Source of the DNA: Psychrobacter sp. P11G3
Lineage (GTDB): Bacteria > Pseudomonadota > Gammaproteobacteria > Pseudomonadales > Moraxellaceae
Assembly: GCF_001435845.1 (NCBI RefSeq)
Contig: NZ_CM003596.1
Location: forward strand, 1,993,037-2,057,036
Length of the DNA stretch: 64,000 nucleotides
Direction of reading: 5' to 3'
Shown here: piece by piece, positions 20,700 to 30,327 of the stretch
Numbering within the stretch: position 1 is the stretch's first letter
How the letters are laid out: the number at the start of each line of letters is the position of its first letter
Notes under the pieces: generated by a model
What the model saw: only the letters and a program-made list of their open reading frames with translations
The model's database searches: none
Told to the model about the DNA's origin: nothing
Position numbers and translations under genes: made by a program

Positions 20700-21638
20700 T
20701 TAATAAGTCGCGCTGTTGTCTTCAATGATGACCATATCAATGGTTTCATCTTTAGGTACGGCTTTTGGCGTGGCTGGCTTGCTAGGCTCGGCAGCTGCTG
20801 CTTGGGTGTTTGCAGTTGAACTGCTCTGACTTTCAGCAGGCTTATTGATGGTTGGCGGCGGCGTAGGTTCAGTTGGACGAATTGGCTCAACTGGCGTTAC
20901 GGTTCTTGGCTGACGGATTGGCGCTGTTTGAGTCGTATCGTTGTTCTGTGTTGCACGGCGCTCAGCAGCACGTTGGGCGCGTTGCTCATCCATTGCAGTT
21001 TTAAATACAGAACCTGCCATCACATCTGCAACGACAGTAATCAAAGCAGGCTGACCTGCAATACGCGTACGCACTTGACCGCCTTGAGTACCGACGATGT
21101 AAGTGAACGCGTCATCAACGAGCATATTGTTATTGATACGGATATTGTCTTGCGCTAAACGCGATTGTAGACTTGGCTGATTATTGGCCGCTTGTACCTG
21201 ACTGGCTTGATACAAGTCTTCACTTGGTAGCGTCATGCCGACACTTGCTTGGCAGGTGGTCATGCCGTTCTCATTGGCTTGTTGCAAGATCGCAGCGTTT
21301 TGAACGTCAATGACAACACCATTGGTTTTTTCGCTAACCACACCATTTGCTAAACTGATTTCAGCATCATTTGCATAATTGGCAGCCAATGACTGTGCTT
21401 GTTGATTGAGCGTATTCTTTAGAGCTGACTTAAGGCGATCTTGCACCATAGGATCATCACAACTGATCGCAGGCGCAACACTATTTTCAGCATCGACCGT
21501 CTCTTGTTCTGTTAGCTCTGCCTGCTCAGTAGTGTCTTCTTTATCTGAGCGATCACAGCCTGCAAGCGCCAAACCACATACCAATCCAATCCCAGCAACT
21601 TTATGCCACTTGCTCAAACTTATATTTGCTACGCTCAT
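20700..21638 (-). CDS. Predicted lipoprotein of unknown function
   Basis: I do not recognise this family. The N-terminus is a lipoprotein signal (IGLVCGLALAGC, lipidated Cys28). An acidic linker follows, then a folded region (about residues 50-220) containing QDRLKSALKNTLNQQAQSL and DAFTYIVGTQGGQVRTRIAG. A low-complexity C-terminal third is rich in Pro, Thr, Gln and Ala (about 235-300, RQPRTVTPVEPIRPTEPTPP). This looks like an outer-membrane-anchored periplasmic protein with a flexible, possibly wall-spanning tail. Two further Cys residues (about 59 and 129) could form a disulfide. GGGAG lies about twelve bases before the ATG. Confidence 0.7.
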   Translation of the reverse strand: MSVANISLSKWHKVAGIGLVCGLALAGCDRSDKEDTTEQAELTEQETVDAENSVAPAISCDDPMVQDRLKSALKNTLNQQAQSLAANYANDAEISLANGVVSEKTNGVVIDVQNAAILQQANENGMTTCQASVGMTLPSEDLYQASQVQAANNQPSLQSRLAQDNIRINNNMLVDDAFTYIVGTQGGQVRTRIAGQPALITVVADVMAGSVFKTAMDEQRAQRAAERRATQNNDTTQTAPIRQPRTVTPVEPIRPTEPTPPPTINKPAESQSSSTANTQAAAAEPSKPATPKAVPKDETIDMVIIEDNSATY

Positions 21639-21969
21639 ACTAACTCTACTCCCAATTTACAGGTTCGTACCGCCACTGACTGACAGTGTTCAACATTCAA
21701 ATCGCAACGCTAGCTGCTACAGATATGAAAACCACATCATTATACGGTGTTTAAATCAAATGGTCATTAGTGTAGCCCATGGATATACAAATAGTGCCCC
21801 TCATTGTGGAAAAAACCTGCGTTTGGTTGCAAAAACATAACAAACATTCGCAGATTTGGACTTTAAAAAGTCATATTCAAAAAAGTACGGATTGCATCGC
21901 AGTTTTTGTTAGACGTCGTTGATATGACGCTATATGATTGGGCATAAAAATCATCGATAATTGGTGCAT

Positions 21970-22698
21970 ATGATAAATTTTAGAGATACGTTATTACTAG
22001 GTCATCGAGGCGCACGCGGTGAAGCGTTAGAAAATACCTTTTCAGGCTTTCAATACTCTCAAAATCTTAAGTCAAGAGGCTTAGCAGGCGTAGAGTTTGA
22101 TATACAACTAAACGCTGACGGTCACTTAATCGTATTCCACGATGACGATCTAGAGCGTATGTGCGGTCGACAATCACGTATTGACCAGTTAAAACTGACT
22201 GAGATTCAATGCCAATTGCAGTTTGGCCAACCCATTATGACATTGGCAAGCATAGCGCCTGCACTTAGTGGATTTAACGTTATTGAGCTGGAAATTAAGA
22301 CGCATAGCCGTACCAACTATGCAGTATTGATTGCAGCGCTTCGGCAGGCATTTATTAATACACCTCTTGCCAGCTTACCAGTTGTATTGACGAGCTTCGA
22401 TGTAGAGTTACACAACCGTTTGCAACGTCACAAACTATTATCTCATATGCCTCGCGGCTTGCTCATTCGTACGCCAGAAGCGTTGGCAAGCGCGACCAAT
22501 ACCGCATTGCAACTCGGCTGTATTCAACTGGGCATTCATTATCCGCTTTTGACCCAAGCTATCATCAAGCATAGCCACCGTTATGGATTGCCCGTAAGTG
22601 CTTGGACGGTTAATGATATTCCCACCATTGAGCAGCTCGTCAAATGGCAGACTGATGTCATCATTACGGATTTTCCAAGTCATTTGCTGTTACCTTAA
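21970..22698 (+). CDS. Glycerophosphodiester phosphodiesterase
   Basis: This is a GDPD-family TIM-barrel hydrolase cleaving glycerophosphodiesters to glycerol-3-phosphate and an alcohol. The catalytic and metal residues are in LLGHRGARGEALENTFSGF (HRG and E.NT), GVEFDIQLNADG (E-D) and IVFHDDDLERMC (His). The C-terminal SAWTVND and ITDFPSHL match the family. It lacks a signal peptide, so it is the cytosolic UgpQ type. The frame can also start at a TTG (21961), but the ATG at 21970 is preferred. Confidence 0.9.
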   Translation: MINFRDTLLLGHRGARGEALENTFSGFQYSQNLKSRGLAGVEFDIQLNADGHLIVFHDDDLERMCGRQSRIDQLKLTEIQCQLQFGQPIMTLASIAPALSGFNVIELEIKTHSRTNYAVLIAALRQAFINTPLASLPVVLTSFDVELHNRLQRHKLLSHMPRGLLIRTPEALASATNTALQLGCIQLGIHYPLLTQAIIKHSHRYGLPVSAWTVNDIPTIEQLVKWQTDVIITDFPSHLLLP

Positions 22699-22871
22699 CC
22701 GATTTAACTGTACTTTTTTGATATTTAATCATTTTTTCGATAAACGCATTCTTTCCTACATATCTACCCTCCTTGTTACACTTCTCCTTCATGTCTGATA
22801 AGTCACTCGTATTTTTGACCAATACATTCTATAATCCATACAAGTTATTGTTATTTAGCAATATTTTTATA

Positions 22872-22894
22872 GTGTATAAGTGTTCACTTTACAC
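22872..22894. promoter_or_regulatory. Palindrome upstream of the desaturase gene, candidate operator
   Basis: GTGTATAAGTG, then TT, then CACTTTACAC forms an inverted repeat with one unpaired base, 50 bp before the desaturase ATG. Desaturase genes in related bacteria are often controlled by TetR-type fatty-acid sensors, so this is a candidate site; the binding protein is unknown. Confidence 0.45.
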
Positions 22895-22944
22895 GCTTTT
22901 TAAGGTACTATGGTGGCTTAAATTAATACCGTTAGGGATATTAT

Positions 22945-24348
22945 ATGATTGCAAAAAAAGCACTTGGCTTACCGCTTAAAGGCTTACGTTTCGCTATCAA
23001 ATCTGGTGACACGCTTGTAAAGACCGCCAGCACTCAAGTAACGCGTTTTAAGACTCGTTTTGATGAGAAAAAAGCGCAAATGGCGCTTGATGAGCAGCCT
23101 GTTGCAAAACGCAATTATGCTAAAGCTTCTGAGCAAGCGGATCTTTCTGCGCAAGAGCAAAGCATTGATATGCGCGAGTTTGAATTTACCAAAGCACCGA
23201 TTAACTGGATTCCGGCGACTATTTTGGTGGCGACGCCGATTGCTGCTGCTATCATTACGCCGTGGTACTTGTTCACTCATCAAGTGAGCGCACCTGTTTG
23301 GGGTGTATTTGGTGCCTTTATGGTATGGACTGGTATCAGTATCACGGCGGGTTACCATCGTCTAATGGCGCATCGTGCTTATAAAGCGCATCCAATTGTT
23401 AGAAACTTTTTATTGCTTGGTTCTACCCTAGCGGTACAGGGTTCTGCGTTTGATTGGGTTTCTGGTCACCGTACTCACCATCGTCATGTAGATGATCGTT
23501 TGGATGATCCGTATTCAGCACAGCGTGGATTCTGGTTCAGTCATATTGGCTGGATGCTACGTAACTACCCTAGCGGCAAGTTCGACTACAAAAACATTCC
23601 TGATTTGACTAAAGATAGAGTTTTACAGATTCAGCATAAATACTACGGTCTATGGGTAGTTGCCATGAACGTTGGTATGGTTGCCGCTATCGGTTGGTTG
23701 CTTGGTGATGTTTGGGGTACGTTGGTTATCGCAGGCCTACTACGTTTGGTATTGACGCATCACTTTACGTTCTTCATCAACTCGTTCTGTCATATGTTTG
23801 GTACACGTCCTTATACGGATACCAACAGTGCTCGTGATAACTTCTTCTTGGCTATCTTTACGTGGGGTGAGGGTTATCATAACTACCATCACTTCTTCCA
23901 ATACGACTATCGTAATGGCGTGAAATGGTGGCAATATGACCCAACCAAATGGTTAATCGCTGGTTTATCAAAACTTGGTTTGACTTCTGAGCTGCGTACT
24001 GTTGATGATACGACTATCAAACATGCAGAAGTACAAATGCAGTTTAAGAAAGCTCAGCAGCAAATCGATACAGCAGCAGTAAGCGGTATTGACCTTCCTC
24101 ATGCGATGAAGAGCTTCCAAGACCGTATTAAGTTTGAATATGATGCCTTTACGCAGACTGTTGAAGAATGGCAAGCGCTAAAAGCAAAAACTATCGAGCT
24201 TAAGAAAACAGAGTTTGCCGATCGTTTGCATGAAGTTGATGATAAGTTAAAGCATGATTATGCCAAAATCGAACAGAAAATCCTTGAGCATAACAGCAAT
24301 CTAAAAACCGCTTTCCGCTCTATCGGCGCGAACGAAAAAGCTGCTTAA
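22945..24348 (+). CDS. Acyl-CoA-type delta-9 fatty acid desaturase
   Basis: This is a membrane di-iron desaturase with the three histidine boxes HRLMAH, HRTHHRHVDD and EGYHNYHH and four hydrophobic segments (about residues 90-135 and 225-275). It introduces a cis double bond into saturated acyl chains and is used to keep membranes fluid in the cold. The protein has an unusual 80-residue charged N-terminal extension and a 100-residue charged, coiled-coil-like C-terminal tail (about 365-467) beyond the usual core. AGGGAT precedes the ATG. A palindrome at 22872-22894 may regulate it. Confidence 0.92.
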   Translation: MIAKKALGLPLKGLRFAIKSGDTLVKTASTQVTRFKTRFDEKKAQMALDEQPVAKRNYAKASEQADLSAQEQSIDMREFEFTKAPINWIPATILVATPIAAAIITPWYLFTHQVSAPVWGVFGAFMVWTGISITAGYHRLMAHRAYKAHPIVRNFLLLGSTLAVQGSAFDWVSGHRTHHRHVDDRLDDPYSAQRGFWFSHIGWMLRNYPSGKFDYKNIPDLTKDRVLQIQHKYYGLWVVAMNVGMVAAIGWLLGDVWGTLVIAGLLRLVLTHHFTFFINSFCHMFGTRPYTDTNSARDNFFLAIFTWGEGYHNYHHFFQYDYRNGVKWWQYDPTKWLIAGLSKLGLTSELRTVDDTTIKHAEVQMQFKKAQQQIDTAAVSGIDLPHAMKSFQDRIKFEYDAFTQTVEEWQALKAKTIELKKTEFADRLHEVDDKLKHDYAKIEQKILEHNSNLKTAFRSIGANEKAA

Positions 24349-24386
24349 TTAATCTCTGATTAGTTTTATAATTTTGAAGCTTCTCC

Positions 24387-24422
24387 ATCCCCCTATCCGT
24401 CCTAGATAGGGGGATTTTTTTT
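24387..24422 (+). terminator. Desaturase terminator
   Basis: ATCCCCCTAT pairs with ATAGGGGGAT around a 9-nt loop and is followed by eight T. The rest of the 24349-24663 gap shows no gene. Confidence 0.92.
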
Positions 24423-24663
24423 GCTTATAATTTATCGCTTATGTCATTTTAGCTACTTCTAATGACCTTATTATCATAACAAATGGTCAAATACCTTGGC
24501 TGAACCATTGCTTTCTCTAATCCAAAAACAATAACCATCCATCATATTCAGTTAATTAAAGAACGAAACTTTATTTTTTGGTTAGATATTACAAGAGACG
24601 GACAGAGTGCAACGATGCCATATGAGAGCTATGCTATAGTGACATTCTCACTTTTATATTTTA

Positions 24664-26145
24664 ATGGAAACGGCCTGTATGCGTTATCAAAACACTTACG
24701 TCAACCTAGACACGCGCCTTTATCATGAGCAGCCACCGACGCCACTAGACAATCCTCGTGTCGGTCACTTCAACACTCAAGTTGCTAAGCAGTTAGGCTG
24801 GACAAACGACGAGGACTTGATGACTAACTGGGTTGAGATATTGGGCGGTCAATACGTGCCAGCTGATTTCAAACCACTATCGATGGCCTATGCTGGTCAC
24901 CAGTTTGGACAGTGGGCTGGGCAATTGGGCGACGGACGCGGTTTACTCATGGCGCAGGTACTCGATAATGATGGGCAGCCACAAGACTTGCATCTTAAAG
25001 GTGCTGGCTTGACGCCCTATTCACGCATGGGTGATGGACGAGCAGTCTTACGTAGTACTATTCGCGAATACCTGTGCGGTCATGCATTGACCCAGCTTGG
25101 CATTCCCTCATCTAACGCTTTGGGGTTTGTGGTATCTGATACGAGAGTGCGCCGTGAGCGTATCGAAGTAGGTGCAGCGTTGATGCGTGTGGCAGACAGT
25201 CATATACGTTTAGGTCATGTCGAATGGATTGCCAGCTTTGCCCCTGATGTACTGGGTGAGTTCACTGATTATATGATTGACACTTATTATCCAGAGTGCC
25301 GCAATAGCGAAACGCCTGTCTTAGCTTTCTTGACCGCAGTGGTTGAACGTACGGCTCGTATGATTGCTGATTGGCAATTGATTGGCTTTGCTCACGGTGT
25401 CATGAACACAGATAACTTATCTATCACAGGCAGTACTTTGGACTTCGGGCCGTTTGGCTTTATGGAGCGCTTTAATCCTGCATGGATTAATAATCACTCA
25501 GACCACACTGGTCGCTACGCTTATCAGAATCAGCCTGCTATCGGGCATTGGAACCTAAACGTTTGGCTGCCACACTTTATGCGTTTAGAAGGCGTCACCC
25601 GTGAGACGCTTGCTGAGTGTTTAGCGCCTTACGAAGCAACCTTTATGCAGCACTATCAGCAAGGTCTGTGCCGCAAGCTTGGCTTACCGCATCAAAGAGA
25701 AAGCCTCAGCTTAGCCTTTGAATGGTTGACACTATTAGAAGACAACTTGCTCGACTATACTAATAGCTTTCGCGCCCTACTCGGTTTGGTCGCACCAGCA
25801 GATTATCCTTATGAGCAAAAGCTACTGGCTACCATGACCACTGAATTAAGCGTTGAGGCGCAGCAAGTATGGCAAGACTGGTCAGCACGTTATCTGGCAC
25901 AGATTGAGCAGCTGCCACTTGAGCAGGCAGTTAACGACATGCAGACCAACAATCCTGTTTATGTCCTTCGTAATAGCATGGCGCAGCGTGCAATTACTGC
26001 CGCAGAGCAAGGTCAGTTTGAAGAAGTTGATCGGGTATTCCGTTTACTGGCCAATCCTTACATTGTGCAAGATATCGCTAATGATTTAGATAGCAGTGCG
26101 CCTGCGCCTGATACACCGCAGATGCCTATTAGCTGCTCATCTTAG
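24664..26145 (+). CDS. selO: Protein adenylyltransferase SelO (YdiU)
   Basis: This 493-aa member of the SelO/YdiU pseudokinase family transfers AMP from ATP to Ser/Thr/Tyr of target proteins, linked to redox stress. Diagnostic stretches are AYAGHQFGQWAGQLGDGRG, LKGAGLTPYSRMGDGRAVLRS with the ATP-contacting Lys and Arg, HGVMNTDN (active-site Asn/Asp) and LDFGPFGFMERF. The C-terminal selenocysteine/cysteine position seen in many SelO proteins may correspond to the Cys near the end (PISCSS). A second in-frame ATG at 24679 is an equally plausible start. Confidence 0.93.
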   Translation: METACMRYQNTYVNLDTRLYHEQPPTPLDNPRVGHFNTQVAKQLGWTNDEDLMTNWVEILGGQYVPADFKPLSMAYAGHQFGQWAGQLGDGRGLLMAQVLDNDGQPQDLHLKGAGLTPYSRMGDGRAVLRSTIREYLCGHALTQLGIPSSNALGFVVSDTRVRRERIEVGAALMRVADSHIRLGHVEWIASFAPDVLGEFTDYMIDTYYPECRNSETPVLAFLTAVVERTARMIADWQLIGFAHGVMNTDNLSITGSTLDFGPFGFMERFNPAWINNHSDHTGRYAYQNQPAIGHWNLNVWLPHFMRLEGVTRETLAECLAPYEATFMQHYQQGLCRKLGLPHQRESLSLAFEWLTLLEDNLLDYTNSFRALLGLVAPADYPYEQKLLATMTTELSVEAQQVWQDWSARYLAQIEQLPLEQAVNDMQTNNPVYVLRNSMAQRAITAAEQGQFEEVDRVFRLLANPYIVQDIANDLDSSAPAPDTPQMPISCSS

Positions 26146-26499
26146 TAGTTGCTTGTCTTAGCACCTTTCAATTCTGTAATATTTTGAAACATTATGAAAT
26201 TAAGGTTGATATCTAGACGCATTTTTTGGCATTATCAACGAGATAAATAACGAATATCATTTTATTATATTATTCGCATAATTCATTGTTGTTGACTAGG
26301 CAGTGAATTAGCAATAATGCTAGAATGAATATTTTAGCTAGTTTGCTTTTTTGACCTGATCTTTGATCGTCGACCATGATTCTGATGGTCGTGAGTCGTT
26401 TAACGTTTTTATACCTTTCAATTATTATCATTCAATGATTTTTGGAGGGTTAGACGTTGTTTTTTATCACCATTTAATTTATTCCAATTTATTCCAACC
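26146..26499. other. Intergenic region with a hairpin at 26371-26391
   Basis: No gene is visible. CGACCAT (26371-26377) is inverted as ATGGTCG (26385-26391) with a 7-nt spacer, about 110 bp before maeB. It is not followed by a T-run, so an operator or mRNA hairpin is more likely than a terminator. Just before the start codon ATTTATTCCA is directly repeated. Confidence 0.4.
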
Positions 26500-28830
26500 A
26501 TGGCAATTATTATGAATGACGATACCACTTCGAATACGGATAACCTCAGTACAGAAAAAGAGCAGTTTGAACAAGCTGCCTTACATTACCATGAGTTTCC
26601 ACGCCCAGGTAAAATTTCGGTAACCCCTACTAAGCAGCTAGCCAACCAACGTGATTTAGCACTCGCCTACTCTCCAGGCGTTGCTGTACCTTGTCTTGAG
26701 ATCCAAAGAGATCCAAAACTTGCGTCTAAATACACTGCACGTAACAACCTAGTTGGTGTTATCACTAACGGTACTGCTGTATTGGGTCTGGGTAATATCG
26801 GTCCATTGGCATCGAAGCCAGTCATGGAAGGTAAAGGCGTTCTATTTAAGAAGTTCGCAGGTATCGACGTTTTTGATATTGAAATTGCTCAAAACGATCC
26901 AGATAAATTCATCGAAGCGGTTGCCTCGCTTGAGCCTACCTTTGGTGGTATCAACCTAGAAGACATCAAAGCACCAGAATGTTTCAAAATTGAGCGCGTA
27001 CTACGTGAGCGCATGAACATTCCTGTGTTCCATGATGACCAACATGGTACGTCAATCATCGTTGCCGCAGCCATGCTAAATGCTTTGTTGATTACTGGCA
27101 AAAAAATCGAAGAGATTAAAATTGTTTGTTCAGGCGCAGGCGCAGCAGCCATTTCTTGCCTAGATATTATTTGCGCACTTGGCGTTAATAAGAACAACAT
27201 TATTGTTTCAGACTCACGCGGTATCATCAATACTAGCCGTGAAAACCTTGATGAAACTAAACAGCGTTATGCTCGTGATATCACGGCTACTTCTATCGAA
27301 GAAGTCATGGACGATGTCGATATGTTCCTAGGCTTATCAATGCCAGGTACATTATCAGAAGATATGGTTCGCCGTATGGCAAAAGACCCTATCGTCTTTG
27401 CACTTGCCAACCCTACACCTGAAATCATGCCAGAATTGGCCCATGCGGTACGTCCAGACGTCATCATGGCAACGGGTCGTTCAGACTATCCAAACCAAGT
27501 AAACAACGCGCTATGCTTCCCGTATATCTTCCGCGGTGCATTGGATGTTGGTGCAACCACTGTTAACGAAGAGATGAAAGTGGCTTGCGTAAAAGCAATC
27601 GCTGCGATGGCACATGTTGAAGCCACTCCAACTACCAGTGCTAGAAACATCGAAAAGATGCAGAGCTTTGGTCGTGACTACTTAATCCCAGGCCCTCTAG
27701 AGCCAAATCTAATCATTGAGATCGCATCTGCTGTTGCCAAAGCAGCGATGGATTCAGGCGTTGCCACGCTACCGATCGATGACATGCAAGCCTATCGTCA
27801 GCGTCTGTCTGAGTTTGTTTATAACTCAGCGTTTGTGATGAAGCCAATCTTTGCTCGTGCTAAAGCCGATCCAAAACGTATCGTGTACTGTGAAGGTGAA
27901 GACAACAACATCTTGCTTGCTGTACAAGTGGTCGTTGATGAGAAGTTAGCACAACCTATCTTGGTTGGTCGCCCTTCAGTTATCGAAGCCAATATCAAAA
28001 AACTGGGCCTACGTCTAAAAGCTGGTGAGAATATTACCATCGTCAACGTTGATGACGATCCTCGCTACAAAGACTACTGGCAGGGTTACTACGAGAAGAA
28101 CAAACGCCGCGGTGTAAGCATTGAGCTTGCTCGTCGTGATGTTCGCCGTAAGACGACTTTGATTGGTTCTTTGCTGGTTGAAAATGGTGCGGCAGATGGC
28201 ATGGTATGTGGTACCTTTGGCCATTACCAATTGCATCTAAAATACGTTGAAAGCGTCATTGGCAAAAAACAAGGTATGAACGACTTCTATGCGATGAATG
28301 CGGTACTCATGCAAGATCGTAATATCTTTATCGCTGATACTTATGTCCATGAAGACCCAACAGCTGAACAATTGGCTGAAATGACTGTCTTGGCAACGGA
28401 TCAGCTACGTCGCTTTGGTATTACGCCACGCGTCGCGCTAGTGTCTCATTCTAACTTTGGTGCTTCAGATCGTGCCAGCGCTGTCAAAATGCGCAAGGTT
28501 CATGAACTATTAACAAATATGAATGTCGACTTTGAGTTTGAAGGCGAAATGCAAGGTGATGCCGCGCTTAACGAAAATATTCGTCTAAACGATATGCCAT
28601 CAAGCCCATTGAAAGGTGCAGCGAACTTGCTTATCTTGCCAACCCTTGATGCCTCAAACATCGCTTTCAACCTGCTTAAAACAGCGACTGGCAGTGCTTC
28701 TATTGGCCCTATCCTATTAGGTACTAATAAGCCGGTACACATTTTGACGCCATCAGCGACAGCGCGTGGTATCGTTAATATGACTGCATTGACCGTCACT
28801 GAAGCGCAAGACCTAGAAAACGAAAAATAG
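26500..28830 (+). CDS. maeB: NADP-dependent malic enzyme with C-terminal phosphotransacetylase-like domain
   Basis: This 776-aa protein decarboxylates malate to pyruvate with NADP+. The malic enzyme part (about 20-430) shows [29 protein letters not shown] with metal ligands, and the Rossmann loop [11 protein letters not shown]. The C-terminal part (about 445-770) resembles phosphate acetyltransferase ([25 protein letters not shown]). In MaeB this part is regulatory, binding acetyl-CoA, rather than catalytic. ATG codons at 26500 and 26512 are both possible starts; neither has a strong ribosome-binding site. Confidence 0.95.
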   Translation: MAIIMNDDTTSNTDNLSTEKEQFEQAALHYHEFPRPGKISVTPTKQLANQRDLALAYSPGVAVPCLEIQRDPKLASKYTARNNLVGVITNGTAVLGLGNIGPLASKPVMEGKGVLFKKFAGIDVFDIEIAQNDPDKFIEAVASLEPTFGGINLEDIKAPECFKIERVLRERMNIPVFHDDQHGTSIIVAAAMLNALLITGKKIEEIKIVCSGAGAAAISCLDIICALGVNKNNIIVSDSRGIINTSRENLDETKQRYARDITATSIEEVMDDVDMFLGLSMPGTLSEDMVRRMAKDPIVFALANPTPEIMPELAHAVRPDVIMATGRSDYPNQVNNALCFPYIFRGALDVGATTVNEEMKVACVKAIAAMAHVEATPTTSARNIEKMQSFGRDYLIPGPLEPNLIIEIASAVAKAAMDSGVATLPIDDMQAYRQRLSEFVYNSAFVMKPIFARAKADPKRIVYCEGEDNNILLAVQVVVDEKLAQPILVGRPSVIEANIKKLGLRLKAGENITIVNVDDDPRYKDYWQGYYEKNKRRGVSIELARRDVRRKTTLIGSLLVENGAADGMVCGTFGHYQLHLKYVESVIGKKQGMNDFYAMNAVLMQDRNIFIADTYVHEDPTAEQLAEMTVLATDQLRRFGITPRVALVSHSNFGASDRASAVKMRKVHELLTNMNVDFEFEGEMQGDAALNENIRLNDMPSSPLKGAANLLILPTLDASNIAFNLLKTATGSASIGPILLGTNKPVHILTPSATARGIVNMTALTVTEAQDLENEK

Positions 28831-28858
28831 TCATATACCATACACAGTATGAATGCAC

Positions 28859-28966
28859 TATAGTCAGTTCAATATAATTTGGATACAAGGAAGCCGAGTG
28901 AAAGTACTACAAATAGTAGACTGAGCGAGGCTGACACCCTACCCAATTTATAGAAGATTGACTATA
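28859..28966. mobile_element. MITE-like element with terminal inverted repeats (108 bp)
   Basis: The left end TATAGTCAGTTCAATATAAT and the inverted right end TATAGTCAATCTTCTATAAA are imperfect terminal inverted repeats extending into TTGG. The inside is also self-complementary (AGCCGAG toward the left, CGAGGCT toward the right, with TACTAC/GTAG near the centre), so the whole element can fold into one long hairpin. It encodes nothing. I recall similar short repeats in Psychrobacter genomes but cannot verify it. Its position between the maeB stop and a terminator hairpin is typical of a tolerated insertion. Confidence 0.6.
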
Positions 28967-28969
28967 TTA

Positions 28970-29004
28970 AGAAGGGCTCTGTCATCCATTGACAGAGCCC
29001 TTCT
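28970..29004. terminator. Long hairpin, probable maeB terminator
   Basis: AGAAGGGCTCTGTC and GACAGAGCCCTTCT form a perfect 14-bp stem around a 7-nt loop. There is no long T-run, so termination efficiency is uncertain. Confidence 0.65.
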
Positions 29005-29108
29005 GCTATACTAAAACCAGTCAATGCAACTTATAGAGCATTGGCTGTTTTTTTGATTTATAAAAATTGGGCTAGCAATATAAAGCTCGATAATAAGAAG
29101 AGGCTTCT

Positions 29109-30290
29109 ATGCAAATTTACCTCGTAGGCGGTGCTGTACGCGATCGACTGCTCAAGCGTCCTATCAAGGACAAGGACTTTGTCGTCGTTGGCGCTACTGT
29201 GGCAGAGATGATTGATGCAGGGTTTCAACAAGTGGGCGCTGACTTTCCTGTGTTTTTGCATCCGACCAGTCATGAAGAGTATGCATTGGCACGCACAGAG
29301 CGCAAGCAAGGCTCAGGCTACAAAGGTTTTAGCGTACATGCCAGTCCCGATGTCAGTCTAGAGGATGATTTGCGCCGTCGTGACTTAACCATCAACGCGA
29401 TGGCAATCGAAGTTACCAGCTTAACTGACGACACCCCGATTAATGGACAGGTCATCGACTACTATGGCGGACTACAAGACTTAAAAGACAAGACATTACG
29501 TCATGTGTCCAGTGCTTTTAGTGAAGACCCATTACGTGTGCTTCGGACCGTGCGTTTCTATAGTCGTTACTACGATTTGGGATTTACCATCGCGGATGAC
29601 ACTTTAACGCTGATGCGTCAATTGGTCGATACAGGAGAGCTGGCTCATTTGAGCGCCGAACGTATTTGGCAAGAGTCGAGTCGCGCAACCATGCAGCTAT
29701 CACCGCAAGTCTATTGGCAAAAACTGTTTGAAATTGGTGCACTCACAGAGTATTTCGCGCCTTTGCATCAAGCTTGGGACAATGTCCAAATAAGAGAAGC
29801 AGTGCAGACAGCGTTATACTTTGCAGGACAGATGCATTTAAATTTATCACAGCGTTGGGCGCTACTAATGACTAGCCTGTCTTCATCATTATTTAATAGC
29901 GAAAACTCTGAGTCTCCGTCTAACGTATCAACCGCTACAAAAAATATTAACGCTATCGGTAATAAAGCCAAAGTCCCCAAAGCACATACTCAGTTCGCAA
30001 CCTTATTCGCTCAGCAAGCTGAAAAACTAAGCACAATAAACAGTCTAAATGCGGCTGAAAAAATCGATCTAATCCAAGCCTGCGGTGCGCATAAGGAGCC
30101 TGATAAGCTCTCTCAACTGCTAGTGTGCAGTCATGTGTTACAGCTGGCAACACAGCATCGCCAAATGATGCTAGCCCTAAATAGCTTTCACGCTGTCAGC
30201 ATGACTGACATTGCGCCAGACCTTAAAGGCCCCGCTATTGGTACAGCCTTACGCCAAAGCAGGATTGAACACTTGCAAGCGCAACAATGA
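29109..30290 (+). CDS. cca: CCA tRNA nucleotidyltransferase
   Basis: This class II tRNA nucleotidyltransferase adds or repairs the 3' CCA end. The N-terminus has LVGGAVRD and the catalytic DKDF (Asp21 and Asp23), followed by RRDLTINAMA and EDPLRVLRTVRF. Unlike the multifunctional E. coli enzyme I see no HD-phosphohydrolase motif in the C-terminal half (about 200-393). That half is also interrupted by a Ser/Asn-rich stretch (about 258-285), so the phosphatase/2',3'-cyclic phosphodiesterase activities are probably absent. AAGAGG precedes the ATG. Confidence 0.92.
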   Translation: MQIYLVGGAVRDRLLKRPIKDKDFVVVGATVAEMIDAGFQQVGADFPVFLHPTSHEEYALARTERKQGSGYKGFSVHASPDVSLEDDLRRRDLTINAMAIEVTSLTDDTPINGQVIDYYGGLQDLKDKTLRHVSSAFSEDPLRVLRTVRFYSRYYDLGFTIADDTLTLMRQLVDTGELAHLSAERIWQESSRATMQLSPQVYWQKLFEIGALTEYFAPLHQAWDNVQIREAVQTALYFAGQMHLNLSQRWALLMTSLSSSLFNSENSESPSNVSTATKNINAIGNKAKVPKAHTQFATLFAQQAEKLSTINSLNAAEKIDLIQACGAHKEPDKLSQLLVCSHVLQLATQHRQMMLALNSFHAVSMTDIAPDLKGPAIGTALRQSRIEHLQAQQ

Positions 30291-30327
30291 TATAGACACG
30301 TGCACTAGAGAAAAAAGTAGTATTGCT

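Noticed and set aside
30211..30327. N-terminal extension of the pteridine reductase overlapping cca
   Set aside because: The extension is the shifted frame of the cca 3' end; the SDR fold begins after the ATG at 30328.
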